DNA from: Streptomyces avermitilis MA-4680 = NBRC 14893
Lineage (GTDB): Bacteria; Actinomycetota; Actinomycetes; Streptomycetales; Streptomycetaceae
Reading direction: 5' to 3'
Assembly: GCF_000009765.2 (NCBI RefSeq)
Contig: NC_003155.5
Span: 4,278,001-4,342,000, forward strand
Length of the DNA stretch: 64,000 nt
How positions within the stretch are numbered: the first letter of the stretch is position 1; every line of letters begins with the position of its first letter. Below the pieces are notes generated by a model. That model did not search any database and was not told the DNA's origin. It saw only the letters and a list, made by a program, of their open reading frames with translations. The position numbers and the translations under genes are program-made. This document shows positions 50,136 to 59,490 of the stretch, piece after piece.

Positions 50136-51470
50136 TCACGCGCGCAGGGCTTCGACGGCGTCCGCGAGTGCCGACGGCACGTCGGGCACGAGCGCGTGCG
50201 CTCCGTCGCGTACGACATGACGTCCGCCCACGACCGTGTGGCGCACGTCGGCCGCCGTCGCGGCGAATACGGCCGTCTCGGCGCCGAGCCGCGGCAGCGG
50301 TCCCGCTGTTCTGACCGAGTCGAGCGCGACCGTCGTGAAGTCGGCGAGCGCGCCGGGCTCCAGGGTGCCCGCGTCGTCCCAGCCGAGGGCCGCGTGGCCG
50401 TCGGCCGAGGCCGCCCGCAGAAGGGCCGCCGCCGTCCAGTGACCCCGGGTACGGGTGCGCAGACGCTCGTTCAGCTCCATCGCGCGGGCCTCTTCGAGGA
50501 GGTCGATCACGGCGTGGCTGTCGGAGCCGAGGGAGAGCGGGGAGCCCGCGCGCTGGAGGGCGACGGCCGGGCCGATGCCGTCCGCCAGGTCCCGCTCCGT
50601 CGTCGGGCACATACAGGTGCCGGTCGAGGAGCCGCCGAGCAGCGCGATGTCCTCGTCCGTGAGGTGGGTGCTGTGGACGCCGGTGGTACGCGGCCCGAGG
50701 ACCCCGTGGTCGGCGAGCAGCCGGGTGGGGGTGCGGCCGTGCGCCTCCTGGCAGGCGTCGTTCTCCGCCGTCTGCTCGGACAGATGCACATGGAGCGGGG
50801 CCCGCCGCTCCTCGGCCCAGCGCGCCACCGTCGCCAGCTGTCCGGCGGGCACGGCACGTACGGAGTGGATGGCCGCACCGATCCGCGCGTGATCACGGTC
50901 CTTGAGAACTGAACAGCGTTCCGCCCAGGCGTCGGCCGTGCCGTCGGAGAAGCGGAGCTGATGGGCGTTGGGCGGTTGTCCGAAGCCGGAGGAGAGATAC
51001 GCGGTGTCGAGGAGGGTGATCCGGATGCCGGCGTCGGCGGCGGCCGCGATCAGCGCCTCGCCCATGGCGTTCGGGTCGGCGTACGGGGTGCCGCCCGGGG
51101 CGTGGTGCACATAGTGGAACTCGCCGACCGCCGTGACCCCGGCCAGCGCCATCTCCGCGTACACGGCGCGGGCCAGCGCGTGGTACGTGTCCGGGGTCAG
51201 CCTGTCCGCGAAGGCGTACATGACCTCGCGCCACGTCCAGAAGGTGCCGCTGCCCACCTGGACGGTGCCGCGCAGGGCGCGGTGGAAGGCGTGCGAGTGG
51301 GCGTTCGCCAGTCCGGGGAGGGTGAGACCGCGCAGGATCTCGGCGCCGGGGGGCGGGGTGCCGACGCCCGTGCGGACGGCCGCGATCCGGCCCTGTGCGA
51401 CCTCGACGGACACCCCCGGCTCGACGGCGGGGTCGAGCCAGGCGTGCTCCAGCCAGTACGTCTGCGTCAC
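50136..51470 (-). CDS. hutF: formimidoylglutamate deiminase
   Basis: 444 aa from GTG 51470, whose first bases overlap the stop of the M20 gene (GTGA). Amidohydrolase motifs NAHSHAFHRALRG (HxH), LHVHLSEQ and GVHSTHLTDED match HutF, which converts N-formimino-glutamate to N-formylglutamate and ammonia. This route differs from the direct formiminoglutamase (HutG) route, and requires a downstream N-formylglutamate hydrolase. Confidence 0.94.
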   Translation of the reverse strand: MTQTYWLEHAWLDPAVEPGVSVEVAQGRIAAVRTGVGTPPPGAEILRGLTLPGLANAHSHAFHRALRGTVQVGSGTFWTWREVMYAFADRLTPDTYHALARAVYAEMALAGVTAVGEFHYVHHAPGGTPYADPNAMGEALIAAAADAGIRITLLDTAYLSSGFGQPPNAHQLRFSDGTADAWAERCSVLKDRDHARIGAAIHSVRAVPAGQLATVARWAEERRAPLHVHLSEQTAENDACQEAHGRTPTRLLADHGVLGPRTTGVHSTHLTDEDIALLGGSSTGTCMCPTTERDLADGIGPAVALQRAGSPLSLGSDSHAVIDLLEEARAMELNERLRTRTRGHWTAAALLRAASADGHAALGWDDAGTLEPGALADFTTVALDSVRTAGPLPRLGAETAVFAATAADVRHTVVGGRHVVRDGAHALVPDVPSALADAVEALRA

Positions 51471-52708
51471 CTGCGGGCCAGCCCTTCCAGTACGTCGGCG
51501 AGTGCGGTCACCCCGGCCACGCAGTCGTCCTCGGCGGCGTACTCGGCCGGGGAGTGCGAGACGCCCGTGGGGTTGCGTACGAACAGCATGGCGGTCGGAA
51601 TGGTCCCGGAGAGGATTCCGGCGTCGTGTCCCGCGCCGGTGCCCAGCACGGGGACCTTGAGGTCCGCGCCCGTGCCGGCGCCCGTTCCCGTGTCTCTGCC
51701 GAGGATGCGGGCGAGTTCGTCGCGCAGGGCGTGGTCGAACTCGACGACGGGGGTGAACGACTCGCGGACGACGTCGAGTTCGATGCCGTGGGCGTCGGCG
51801 TACTCGCGGGCCGCCTTCTCGACGCCGGTGACCACCGTGTCGAGGGTCCGCTGGTCGGCGGCGCGGGAGTCCAGCCAGCCGCGGACGAGGGAGGGAATGG
51901 CGTTGACGCCGTTCGGCTCGACGGCGATCTTGCCGAAGGTGGCGACCGCACCGGCGAGTCGGGCCTCTCGGCGGGCCGCGAGGACCGTCTCCGCGTACGA
52001 CAGCATCGGGTCCCGGCGGTCCGCCAGGCGGGTCGTGCCCGCGTGGTTGGCCTCGCCCCGGAAGTCGAAGCGCCAGCGGCCGTGCGGCCAGATGGCGCTG
52101 GCGATGCCGATCCGGTCACCGCTGAGGTCGAGGGCGCGGCCCTGTTCGACATGCAGTTCGACGAAGGCGCCGATACGGGCGAGCCGCTCGGGGTCCGGGC
52201 CGATGGTGCCGGCGTCGTACCCGGCCCGCTCCATGGCCTGCGGGAGGGTGACGCCGTCGGCGTCGGTCAGCCGGTGCGCCTGCTCGACGGTGAGCTGTCC
52301 GGCCGCGAGCCGGGAGCCGACGCAGGCGAGCCCGAAGCGGGCGCCCTCCTCGTCCCCGAAGTTCACGAGGGCGAGGGGCTTGGCGAGCGTGACCTGGCGC
52401 GCGCGGAGTTCGTCGAGGGCGGCGAAGGAGGACACCACCCCGAGGGGGCCGTCGAAGGCGCCGCCGTCGGGGACGGAGTCCAGGTGAGACCCCGTGACCA
52501 CGGCGTCCCCCGCGGTGGGGTCGCCCAGCCAGGCCCACTGGTTCCCGTTCCGGTCCAGCTCGTACGTCAGCCCCCGGGACTCGGCCTGCGCCTTGAACCA
52601 GGCCCGGCAGTCGGCGTCGGCGCCGGTCCAGGCGAAGCGGCGGTAGCCGCCGGAGGCGGAGCTGCGGCCGATCGGCAGCAGCTCCGCCCACATGCTGTGG
52701 AAAGTCAC
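51467..52708 (-). CDS. M20-family amidohydrolase (allantoate/N-carbamoyl amino acid hydrolase type)
   Basis: 413 aa from GTG 52708, overlapping the hutU stop by GTGA. M20 metal motifs [33 protein letters not shown] and [10 protein letters not shown] are characteristic of allantoate amidohydrolases and N-carbamoyl-amino-acid hydrolases. In this hut operon it is in the place expected for an N-formylglutamate deformylase, which the HutF route needs; no canonical HutG is seen in the window. That role is an inference from context. Confidence 0.9.
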
Positions 52709-54369
52709 GCGTCGTCACCCTCGCGCATCGGGACGCGCACGCCGCGCTCGTCGGCGACGGACTCCGCGATGTCGTAGCCGGCGTCGACGTGCCGGATGAC
52801 ACCCATGCCGGGGTCGTTGGTCAGCACGCGGCGGATCTTCTCGCCGGCGAGCTCGGTGCCGTCGGCGACGGAGACCTGACCGGCGTGGATGGAGCGGCCC
52901 ATGCCCACACCGCCGCCGTGGTGGATGGAGACCCAGGAGGCGCCGGAGGCGACGTTCACCATGGCGTTCAGCAGCGGCCAGTCGGCGATCGCGTCGGAGC
53001 CGTCGAGCATGGCCTCGGTCTCGCGGTACGGGGAGGCGACGGAGCCGCAGTCGAGGTGGTCGCGGCCGATGGCCAGCGGGGCCTGGAGTTCGCCGCTCGC
53101 CACCATGTCGTTGAAGCGCTCGCCCGCCTTGTCGCGCTCGCCGTAGCCGAGCCAGCAGATACGGGCGGGCAGGCCCTGGAAGTGGACGCGCTCGCCGGCC
53201 ATCTTGATCCAGCGGTGCAGGGACTCGTTCTCCGGGAAGAGCTCGAGGAGCGCCTTGTCGGTCTTGGCGATGTCGGAGGCCTCGCCGGACAGGGCGGCCC
53301 AGCGGAAGGGGCCCTTGCCCTCACAGAAGAGGGGGCGGATGTAGGCGGGGACGAAGCCGGGGAAGGCGAACGCGCGCTCGTATCCGGCGAGCTGGGCCTC
53401 GCCGCGGATCGAGTTGCCGTAGTCGAAGACCTCGGCGCCCGCGTCCATGAAGCCGACCATGGCCTCGACGTGCCGGGCCATGGACTCCCGGGCGCGGGTG
53501 GTGAAGCCCGCCGGGTCCTTCGCGGCGTACGCGGCCATGTCGTCGAAGTCGACGCCGACGGGGAGGTAGGCCAGCGGGTCGTGGGCCGAGGTCTGGTCGG
53601 TCACGATGTCGACGGGGGCGCCCTCGGCGAGCATGCGGGGCAGCAGCTCGGCGGCGTTGCCGAGGAGGCCGATGGAGAGCGGACGACGGGCGTCGCGGGC
53701 CTCCACCGCCAGCTGCAGGGCGTGCTCCAGGGAGTCGGCCTTCACGTCCAGGTAGCGGTGCTCGATGCGGCGCTCGATGGCGCGCGGGTCGACGTCGATA
53801 CAGATCGCGACGCCGTCGTTCATCGTCACGGCGAGCGGCTGGGCGCCGCCCATGCCGCCGAGTCCGGCGGTGAGGGTGATCGTGCCGGCGAGGGTGCCGT
53901 TGAACTTCTTGGCGGCGACGGCGGCGAACGTCTCGTACGTGCCCTGGAGGATGCCCTGCGTGCCGATGTAGATCCAGGAGCCGGCGGTCATCTGCCCGTA
54001 CATGGTCAGGCCGAGGGCCTCCAGACGGCGGAACTCCTCCCAGTTGGCCCAGTCGCCGACCAGGTTGGAGTTGGCGATGAGGACGCGCGGGGCCCACTCG
54101 TGGGTCTGCATGACGCCCACCGGGCGGCCGGACTGGACGAGCATCGTCTCGTCCTGCTTGAGGGTCCGGAGCGTACGCACCATGGCGTCGAAGGAGCGCC
54201 AGTCGCGCGCCGCCTTGCCGGTGCCGCCGTAGACGACGAGCTTGTCGGGGTGCTCGGCGACCTCGGGGTCGAGGTTGTTCTGCAGCATCCGCAGGGCGGC
54301 TTCCTGCTGCCATCCCAGGGCGCTCAGTTCCGTACCGCGCGGCGCTCGTACGGGGCGGGGTCCTGACAT
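52705..54369 (-). CDS. hutU: urocanate hydratase
   Basis: 554 aa from the ATG at 54369 (GGAGG 6 bases upstream). Conserved blocks [34 protein letters not shown], the NAD-binding [10 protein letters not shown] and [12 protein letters not shown] mark urocanase. It converts urocanate to imidazolone propionate. First gene of the hut operon. Confidence 0.97.
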
Positions 54370-54519
54370 GGTCTGCCTCCTAGCGGACTTATGCAGTAGA
54401 TATTCACATCCTGACTTCCTGAATAGAGCTAGTCAATACATGGGGCGTGCAAGCGCCGGGGTGTCGGGGGATGTTTGCCTGGACATATGGGCGCGGAACG
54501 CGACAGGACGGGGGATGCG
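54370..54519 (-). promoter_or_regulatory. hutU promoter in an AT-rich divergent gap
   Basis: On the minus strand TTGACT (54436-54431) and CAGGAT (54413-54408) are 17 bases apart, which fits a HrdB-type promoter; transcription would start about 54401, 32 bases before the ATG. The segment is distinctly AT-rich. ATTCA and TGAAT half-sites 13 bases apart overlap the -10 and could be an operator. Confidence 0.5.
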
Positions 54520-55932
54520 ATGGGTGCCACCGACGCGAGGGACAACGGGGCGGGCGGGAGCACGGGGAACGCGGGCGAGACCGACGCCGCGCGGGTCGCC
54601 CGGCGGGACGAAGCCGTGCGGGCCGCCGTCGGACAGGGGCTTCTCGGCGCGGACGCGCCCATCGTCGCCCTCCTCGACGTCGCCGGGATCCGGGGCTCGG
54701 CGGCCGCGCTGCGGGCGGCCTTCGACGCGGTGGTCGCGCCGGGCACGCCGGTACTGCACGCCTTCGCCGTGAAGGCGACCCCGCTGGTGCCCGTACTGCG
54801 GCTGCTCGGGGAGGCGGGCATCGGGGCGGAGGTGGCGAGCCCCGGCGAGCTGGCGCTGGCACAGGCGGCGGGTGTGGCGCCGGAGCGGACCGTCCTCGAC
54901 TCGCCCGCCAAGACCCCCGCCGAGCTGCGGGAGGCGCTGGCACTCGGGATCGCCGTCAACGCGGACAATCCGCAGGAGCTGGACCGGATCGACGCGCTCG
55001 TGCGGTCGGCGCCCAGCGGCTCACCGGTCGGGATCCGGGTCAATCCACAGGTCGGAGGCGGTTCGATCGACGCGTTGTCGACGGCCACGGCCACCTCCAA
55101 GTTCGGGGTCGCCCTGCGGGACGAGGGAGCCCGTGAGTGGATCCTGCGCGCGTACGCGGACCGCCCCTGGCTGACCCGGCTGCACGCGCACTCCGGTTCG
55201 CAGGGCATGCCGCTGTCGCTGATGGCGCGGGGCATCGCGGAGACGTACGCGCTCGCCGAGGAGATCAACCGGCACGTGGGGCGGCGGCAGATCGACACGA
55301 TCGACATCGGCGGCGGGCTGCCGGTCAACTTCGGCTCCGACGCCACGACACCGACCTACGCCCGGTACGCGCGACTGCTGGCGGAGTCGGTACCGGGGCT
55401 GTTCGACGGGCGGTACGGGCTGGTCACGGAGTTCGGGCGGTCGCTGCTCGCCAAGCACGGGACCGTGGTCGCGCGCGTGGAGTACGCGAAGAGCGCGGGC
55501 GGGCGGGCCGTCGCGGTCACGCACGCCGGGGTGCAGGTCGCGACCCGCACGGTGTACGCGCCGGCTTCGTGGCCGCTGCGGATCACCGCGTACGACGCGA
55601 AGGGGCACCCCAAGGCGGGGCCCGAGGTGGTGCAGGACGTGGCGGGACCGGCCTGCTTCGCGGGCGACCTCCTCGCCGTGGGACGTGCGCTGCCGTTGCT
55701 GGAACAGGGCGATCACGTGGCCGCGCTGGACACGGGCGCGTACTACTTCGCCCACCACTACGCGTACAACTCCCTGGCCAGGCCCGGCATCTACGGCTTC
55801 GCGACGGGCGGCGTGGGCGGCGGCGCCGGCGGGAGCGGGGTCCGCTTCGCGGTCGTACGGGAACCGCAGGCCGTCGAGGAGATCGTGATGGAGTCGGGCG
55901 GGGGGCACGCTTCGGCGCTCTCGGCGCTGTGA
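54520..55932 (+). CDS. PLP-dependent decarboxylase of the DapDC fold
   Basis: 470 aa from the ATG at 54520 (GGGGGA 6 bases upstream; TTG 54475 and ATG 54487 are alternatives). Fold-type III motifs: the PLP lysine in HAFAVKATPLVP, HAHSGSQG, GGGLPV, and the dimer-contributed cysteine in GPACFAGDLL. It belongs to the ornithine/diaminopimelate decarboxylase group. It is probably not the house-keeping LysA, since it lies alone; substrate is uncertain. Confidence 0.85.
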   Translation: MGATDARDNGAGGSTGNAGETDAARVARRDEAVRAAVGQGLLGADAPIVALLDVAGIRGSAAALRAAFDAVVAPGTPVLHAFAVKATPLVPVLRLLGEAGIGAEVASPGELALAQAAGVAPERTVLDSPAKTPAELREALALGIAVNADNPQELDRIDALVRSAPSGSPVGIRVNPQVGGGSIDALSTATATSKFGVALRDEGAREWILRAYADRPWLTRLHAHSGSQGMPLSLMARGIAETYALAEEINRHVGRRQIDTIDIGGGLPVNFGSDATTPTYARYARLLAESVPGLFDGRYGLVTEFGRSLLAKHGTVVARVEYAKSAGGRAVAVTHAGVQVATRTVYAPASWPLRITAYDAKGHPKAGPEVVQDVAGPACFAGDLLAVGRALPLLEQGDHVAALDTGAYYFAHHYAYNSLARPGIYGFATGGVGGGAGGSGVRFAVVREPQAVEEIVMESGGGHASALSAL

Positions 55933-56239
55933 GTCCCCCGGTCCCCTGACCGGCGCGCATCGGTACGGCGCACGCGCCGATGTGCGCGGCGCACCACACC
56001 AGGTCGCGCGCGGCACACCGCACGCCGTCATGCACGGCGCCCGCATACCCGCACGTCAGCCCACCGGTCGACCCGCCGGCGCCCCATGACCCCAACAGGC
56101 CTGTAAAAGAGCCCAGTTGACCCACCTTAGTCATTCGGGGGCATGTTCCACTGGAAAATGCCGGATCGCTCACCCCTCGCGCACACGTTGCGTAGCTTCG
56201 TTGTCACTCAGCCGTACCCGAGGCGGGAGGGGAGCCACG
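55933..56239. other. 307-bp gap with hairpin after the decarboxylase gene
   Basis: A GC-rich inverted repeat (about 55954-55996) may terminate the decarboxylase transcript. The rest contains the roadblock operon promoter. No gene is seen. Confidence 0.4.
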
Positions 56240-56635
56240 GTGCCCGGAATCGACGAGTGCTTGCTGGAAGCCATGCGACTGCCCGGTGCCCGGGGTGCCT
56301 CGGTGGTCGACTGGACCAGCGGGCTCGCTCTTGGCACCGTCGGGGACTCCCCCGGCGGTGACCACGAGACGACGGCGGCGGAGGCCGCCGAGCTGGCCCG
56401 ACTGGCCGCCGAGCACCGGGCGTTCGCACCGGAGGAGGGTTCCGACTGGTCCGGGCAGGTACCGGTCGAGGACCTGATCATCAGCAACCGGGACAGCTAC
56501 CACGTGCTGCGGTTCGTACCCACCACCTTCGACAGCAGCGTGTTCCTGCATCTGTGGCTGGCCCGCGCGGACGGCAACCTCGCGCTGGCCCGCATCCGGC
56601 TCGGCGAGATGGCGGGGCGGCTGGTGCTGGGATGA
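56240..56635 (+). CDS. roadblock/LC7-like protein, first of operon
   Basis: 131 aa from GTG 56240 (GAGGGGAG 6 bases upstream). The pattern CLLEAMRLPGARGASVVDWT, then VEDLIISNRDSYHVLRFV and FLHLWLARADGNLALARIRL is that of roadblock/LC7 proteins, small beta-sandwich dimers that in Streptomyces conservons regulate small GTPases. No GTPase gene follows here. Confidence 0.85.
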   Translation: MPGIDECLLEAMRLPGARGASVVDWTSGLALGTVGDSPGGDHETTAAEAAELARLAAEHRAFAPEEGSDWSGQVPVEDLIISNRDSYHVLRFVPTTFDSSVFLHLWLARADGNLALARIRLGEMAGRLVLG

Positions 56636-57756
56636 CGACCGTCAGAACACCTCCGCCGCCCCCGCTGCCCGTACGGCAGCGGGCGGAGGCCCCGGCCACC
56701 GGCCTCTCGCCGATGCTGAGCCGCCTCGCCGCCGAGCGTGCCACGGGCGTACTGGTGCGCGAGCGCGGCAGCCTCTATCTGTCCGAGGGCCAGGTGGTGC
56801 ACGCCGAGAGCCCCGCGACGCCCGGCCTCGACGTGCTGCTCACCGTGCGCGGCGCGCTGAACGCCGAGGGCTGGCGCGAGGCGGTCGCCGAGGCGGGCGC
56901 GCGGCGGCTGGTGGGGCGGTTCCTGGTCGACCGGGGCCGGATCTCGAAGGGCGCGCTGGAGCTGTGTCACCTGGGAGCGTTGTACGACGCGGCGTACTTC
57001 GTGCTCGGCCCCAGCAGCGCCCCGTCCCGCTTCCGCTACGGGGCGGCGCACTGGCTCGGCCCCGTCCACCCGGTGCCGGTGGCCGCCGTGGAGCGCGAGA
57101 CCCTGCGCCGCCGCGAGCTGCTGCACCGCATCTGGCCCGACCCGGCGACCGACGACGCCCCGCTCGTACGGATCGAGCGCCTCGACGAGCCGACGGTCGC
57201 GCCCCGCCAGGCCGCGGTGCTCGGCCGGGTGGACGGCACACGCACGGCGGCGGACATATCCCGCGCACTGGGCAGACCGGCCTTCCACACCCTGGTCGAC
57301 CTGCGTCGCCTGGCCGCCGCGGGCATCGTGGCGCCGGCCCCGGGGGCGGAGGTACCGGCGTGCCACGAGGAGCGGGAGCGGTTCGACGCGGCGATCCCGG
57401 CGGAGGCACGGGCCGCGCTAGGGGCGACGTCCCCGGCCGGAGCCCCTCCGGGACCCGCGCCGGTCACCCCGGCCGCGACGACCCCGGCCCCGGACACTCC
57501 AGCCCCGGCCACCTCGGCCGGCACCGCCACCGCGCGGACCACGCCGCCCGCGCCGCCCGCGCCCCCGGTAGCCCCTCCGGCCCCCACAGCCCTGCCGGCC
57601 CGCGGCACCCCGCCCCTCACACTCGCCCCGCCCGACCCGCTCGCCCCGCCCGACACACCCACCCCGCCCGACCCGCTCGCCCATCTCGCCCTGACGTCGA
57701 CCGACCCCGACGTCTCTCTGCTGCGTCGGCTCCGTGACGCCCTGGAGGCCCTGTGA
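56632..57756 (+). CDS. DUF4388 (PATAN)-like protein
   Basis: 374 aa from the ATG at 56632 (ATGA overlap with the roadblock stop). Residues about 25-150 (LSRLAAERATGVLVRERGSL, EGQVVHAESPATPGLDVLL) match the DUF4388/PATAN fold known from bacterial gliding and GTPase pathways. A second, unassigned domain (about 185-280) is followed by a long Ala/Pro/Thr-rich tail that ends in a short helix (DVSLLRRLRDALEAL). Coupled to both neighbours, it likely forms a complex with the roadblock proteins. Confidence 0.8.
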   Translation: MTTVRTPPPPPLPVRQRAEAPATGLSPMLSRLAAERATGVLVRERGSLYLSEGQVVHAESPATPGLDVLLTVRGALNAEGWREAVAEAGARRLVGRFLVDRGRISKGALELCHLGALYDAAYFVLGPSSAPSRFRYGAAHWLGPVHPVPVAAVERETLRRRELLHRIWPDPATDDAPLVRIERLDEPTVAPRQAAVLGRVDGTRTAADISRALGRPAFHTLVDLRRLAAAGIVAPAPGAEVPACHEERERFDAAIPAEARAALGATSPAGAPPGPAPVTPAATTPAPDTPAPATSAGTATARTTPPAPPAPPVAPPAPTALPARGTPPLTLAPPDPLAPPDTPTPPDPLAHLALTSTDPDVSLLRRLRDALEAL

Positions 57757-58316
57757 TCCGCGCGCTCCGACAGCGTGCCGAGAGGAGACTACTGATGGCG
57801 GCCGAGGCCGAAGTCCTCGACGAACTCCACCGGTTGAGGTCCCGTGTGCCCCAGCTGACCGGTGCGCTCGCGGCCAGCGTCGACGGTCTGGTCCTCGCCC
57901 AGGACACCCCCGGCGTCGACCCGGACAGCCTGGCCGCGCTCACGGCGGCCGCGCTGGGCGTCGCGCTGCGGGTGACGGACGCCACCGGGCAGGGCGACTT
58001 CCGCGAGCTGCTGGTCCGCGGCGTGCACGGCTATGTGGCGACGTACGCCGCCGGAGGCACCGCCGTCCTGACGCTGCTGGCCCAGGACCGGGTCAACGTC
58101 GGCCGCCTGCACCTGGAGGGCCGCCGCGCCGGCACCCGGATCGGGGAGCTGATCGAGGCCGCGGCGGCCCGCGCCGAACCGGCGCCGCAGACACCCGCGG
58201 CCAAGGCACCCGCCAAGGCCGTCGCCAAGTCCGCCACCCCGCGGACCAGAACCGCGCGCGCTCCCGCGAAACCCCGCACCACCACGAACGCGCGCACCAC
58301 CACCACGGAAAGCTGA
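57753..58316 (+). CDS. roadblock/LC7-like protein with basic tail
   Basis: 187 aa from GTG 57753 (GTGA overlap, GGAGG upstream); an ATG at 57795 with GGAG upstream is equally possible. Residues 15-130 form a roadblock-like domain (LDELHRLRSRVPQLTGALAA, VLTLLAQDRVNVGRLHLEG). The C-terminal 55 residues are an Ala/Lys/Pro/Thr-rich basic tail of the type that binds nucleic acid or membranes. Confidence 0.82.
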   Translation: MIRALRQRAERRLLMAAEAEVLDELHRLRSRVPQLTGALAASVDGLVLAQDTPGVDPDSLAALTAAALGVALRVTDATGQGDFRELLVRGVHGYVATYAAGGTAVLTLLAQDRVNVGRLHLEGRRAGTRIGELIEAAAARAEPAPQTPAAKAPAKAVAKSATPRTRTARAPAKPRTTTNARTTTTES

Positions 58317-58330
58317 AAGGACACCCCGTC

Positions 58331-58705
58331 ATGACCAACACCGAAACCGCGTTGAAAGAGGCCCTCGCCTCCATCGAGGGCGCGACCGGAGCCGCCCTCG
58401 TCGACTACACCACCGGAATGGCGCTCGGCACGATCGGCGGCAGCAAGAGCTTCGACCTCACCGTCGCGGCCGCGGGCAACACCGATGTCGTACGCGCCAA
58501 GCTCCGCACCATGGAGCACCTCGGGCTCAAGGGCGAGATCGAGGACATCCTGATCACGCTGACCGACCAGTACCACCTGATCCGGCTGATCACCGGACGT
58601 GGGGGCAACGGCCTGTTCCTCTATCTGGTGCTGGATGCCAAGCGGGCCAACCTGGCGATGGCCCGGCACCAGTTGAAGAGGATCGAGGCGGACCTGGAGG
58701 TCTGA
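58331..58705 (+). CDS. roadblock/LC7 protein
   Basis: 124 aa, AAAGGA 9 bases before the ATG. The sequence ALKEALASIEGATGAALVDY, LKGEIEDILITLTDQYHLIR and NGLFLYLVLDAKRANLAMAR is a canonical roadblock domain, closely related to the first protein of the operon. It completes a roadblock/DUF4388/roadblock/roadblock set. Confidence 0.88.
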   Translation: MTNTETALKEALASIEGATGAALVDYTTGMALGTIGGSKSFDLTVAAAGNTDVVRAKLRTMEHLGLKGEIEDILITLTDQYHLIRLITGRGGNGLFLYLVLDAKRANLAMARHQLKRIEADLEV

Positions 58706-58712
58706 CCCAGGC

Positions 58713-59297
58713 CTACACCAGTGCGTCGGTGCGGCGACGCGCCCCGCCCGGGGCCGCGTCGCCCGCCGCGATGCCCGTGCTGCGGTAGACCTTGACCGCC
58801 TTGCCCGCCGGTCGTCCGCCATGTGCGCCGAGCCAGTCGACGCGCACCCACAGCAGGGCGTCGCCGGCCCGCTCGCGCCGGCCGAGCCAGGCCGCCTTGA
58901 GCCGCAGTCCGGTGCCGAGCCCGGCCAGCAGCATGCCCCCGGCGGCGGGCACGGCGAAGGAGCTGACCAGCGCGGCCACGAAGGCGAGCAGCAGCCACCA
59001 GCGATGGCCCCGGCGCCAGTTGCGGACGGTCACGGCGCGGTCCTGGAGCACATCGTGCTTGCCCGCGCGTGCGGCCGCGGCGGCCAGGGCGGTGTACCGC
59101 TTCCGGCTCCCGTACGTCACGACGGCGGCCGCGACGAGGAACAGCACGGCCCCGGCCATGACGCCGATCCGGCGTCCGGTCAGCCCCGGTACGAGCACTC
59201 CGACGCCCGCCGCGAACGCCCCGCACCACCACAACGGCGCGGCTCCGGCCCTCACCACGACGGCCACCCGAGCCAGCCCCTGCCCTCCGCGCGCCAT
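58713..59297 (-). CDS. membrane protein with two hydrophobic hairpins
   Basis: 194 aa from the ATG at 59297 (GGAGG upstream). Two pairs of hydrophobic segments (PLWWCGAFAAGVGVLVPGL and IGVMAGAVLFLVAAAVVTYG; WWLLLAFVAALVSSFAVPAA and later AGGMLLAGLGTGL) and a C-terminal basic region. No family recognised. Convergent with the roadblock operon 7 bases away. Confidence 0.7.
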   Translation of the reverse strand: MARGGQGLARVAVVVRAGAAPLWWCGAFAAGVGVLVPGLTGRRIGVMAGAVLFLVAAAVVTYGSRKRYTALAAAAARAGKHDVLQDRAVTVRNWRRGHRWWLLLAFVAALVSSFAVPAAGGMLLAGLGTGLRLKAAWLGRRERAGDALLWVRVDWLGAHGGRPAGKAVKVYRSTGIAAGDAAPGGARRRTDALV

Positions 59298-59400
59298 GCC
59301 CTGCCTCCTCAGGTCCCCGACTGTCCGCGGGCAGGCTAACGAGCGAAGGTGAGACGAATCTGAGAACCACGGACGAGGAGAGGACGGGTCCGCTCCCCCG

Positions 59401-59490
59401 GCATCCCCTCGCCGAGGCCCACTCCCCCGCGACAACCCCTCCGCCGAGGCCCACTCCCCCGCGACAACCCCTCCGCCGAGGCCTACTCCA
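59401..59490. repeat. 32-bp tandem repeats that duplicate the 3' end of the RpiR gene
   Basis: Units of 32 bases (59429-59460 and 59461-59490, plus a degenerate unit before 59429) contain GCGACAACCCCTCCGCCGAG. The last copy runs into the stop codon of the RpiR gene, so the repeats look like copies of the gene's own end. Confidence 0.75.
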
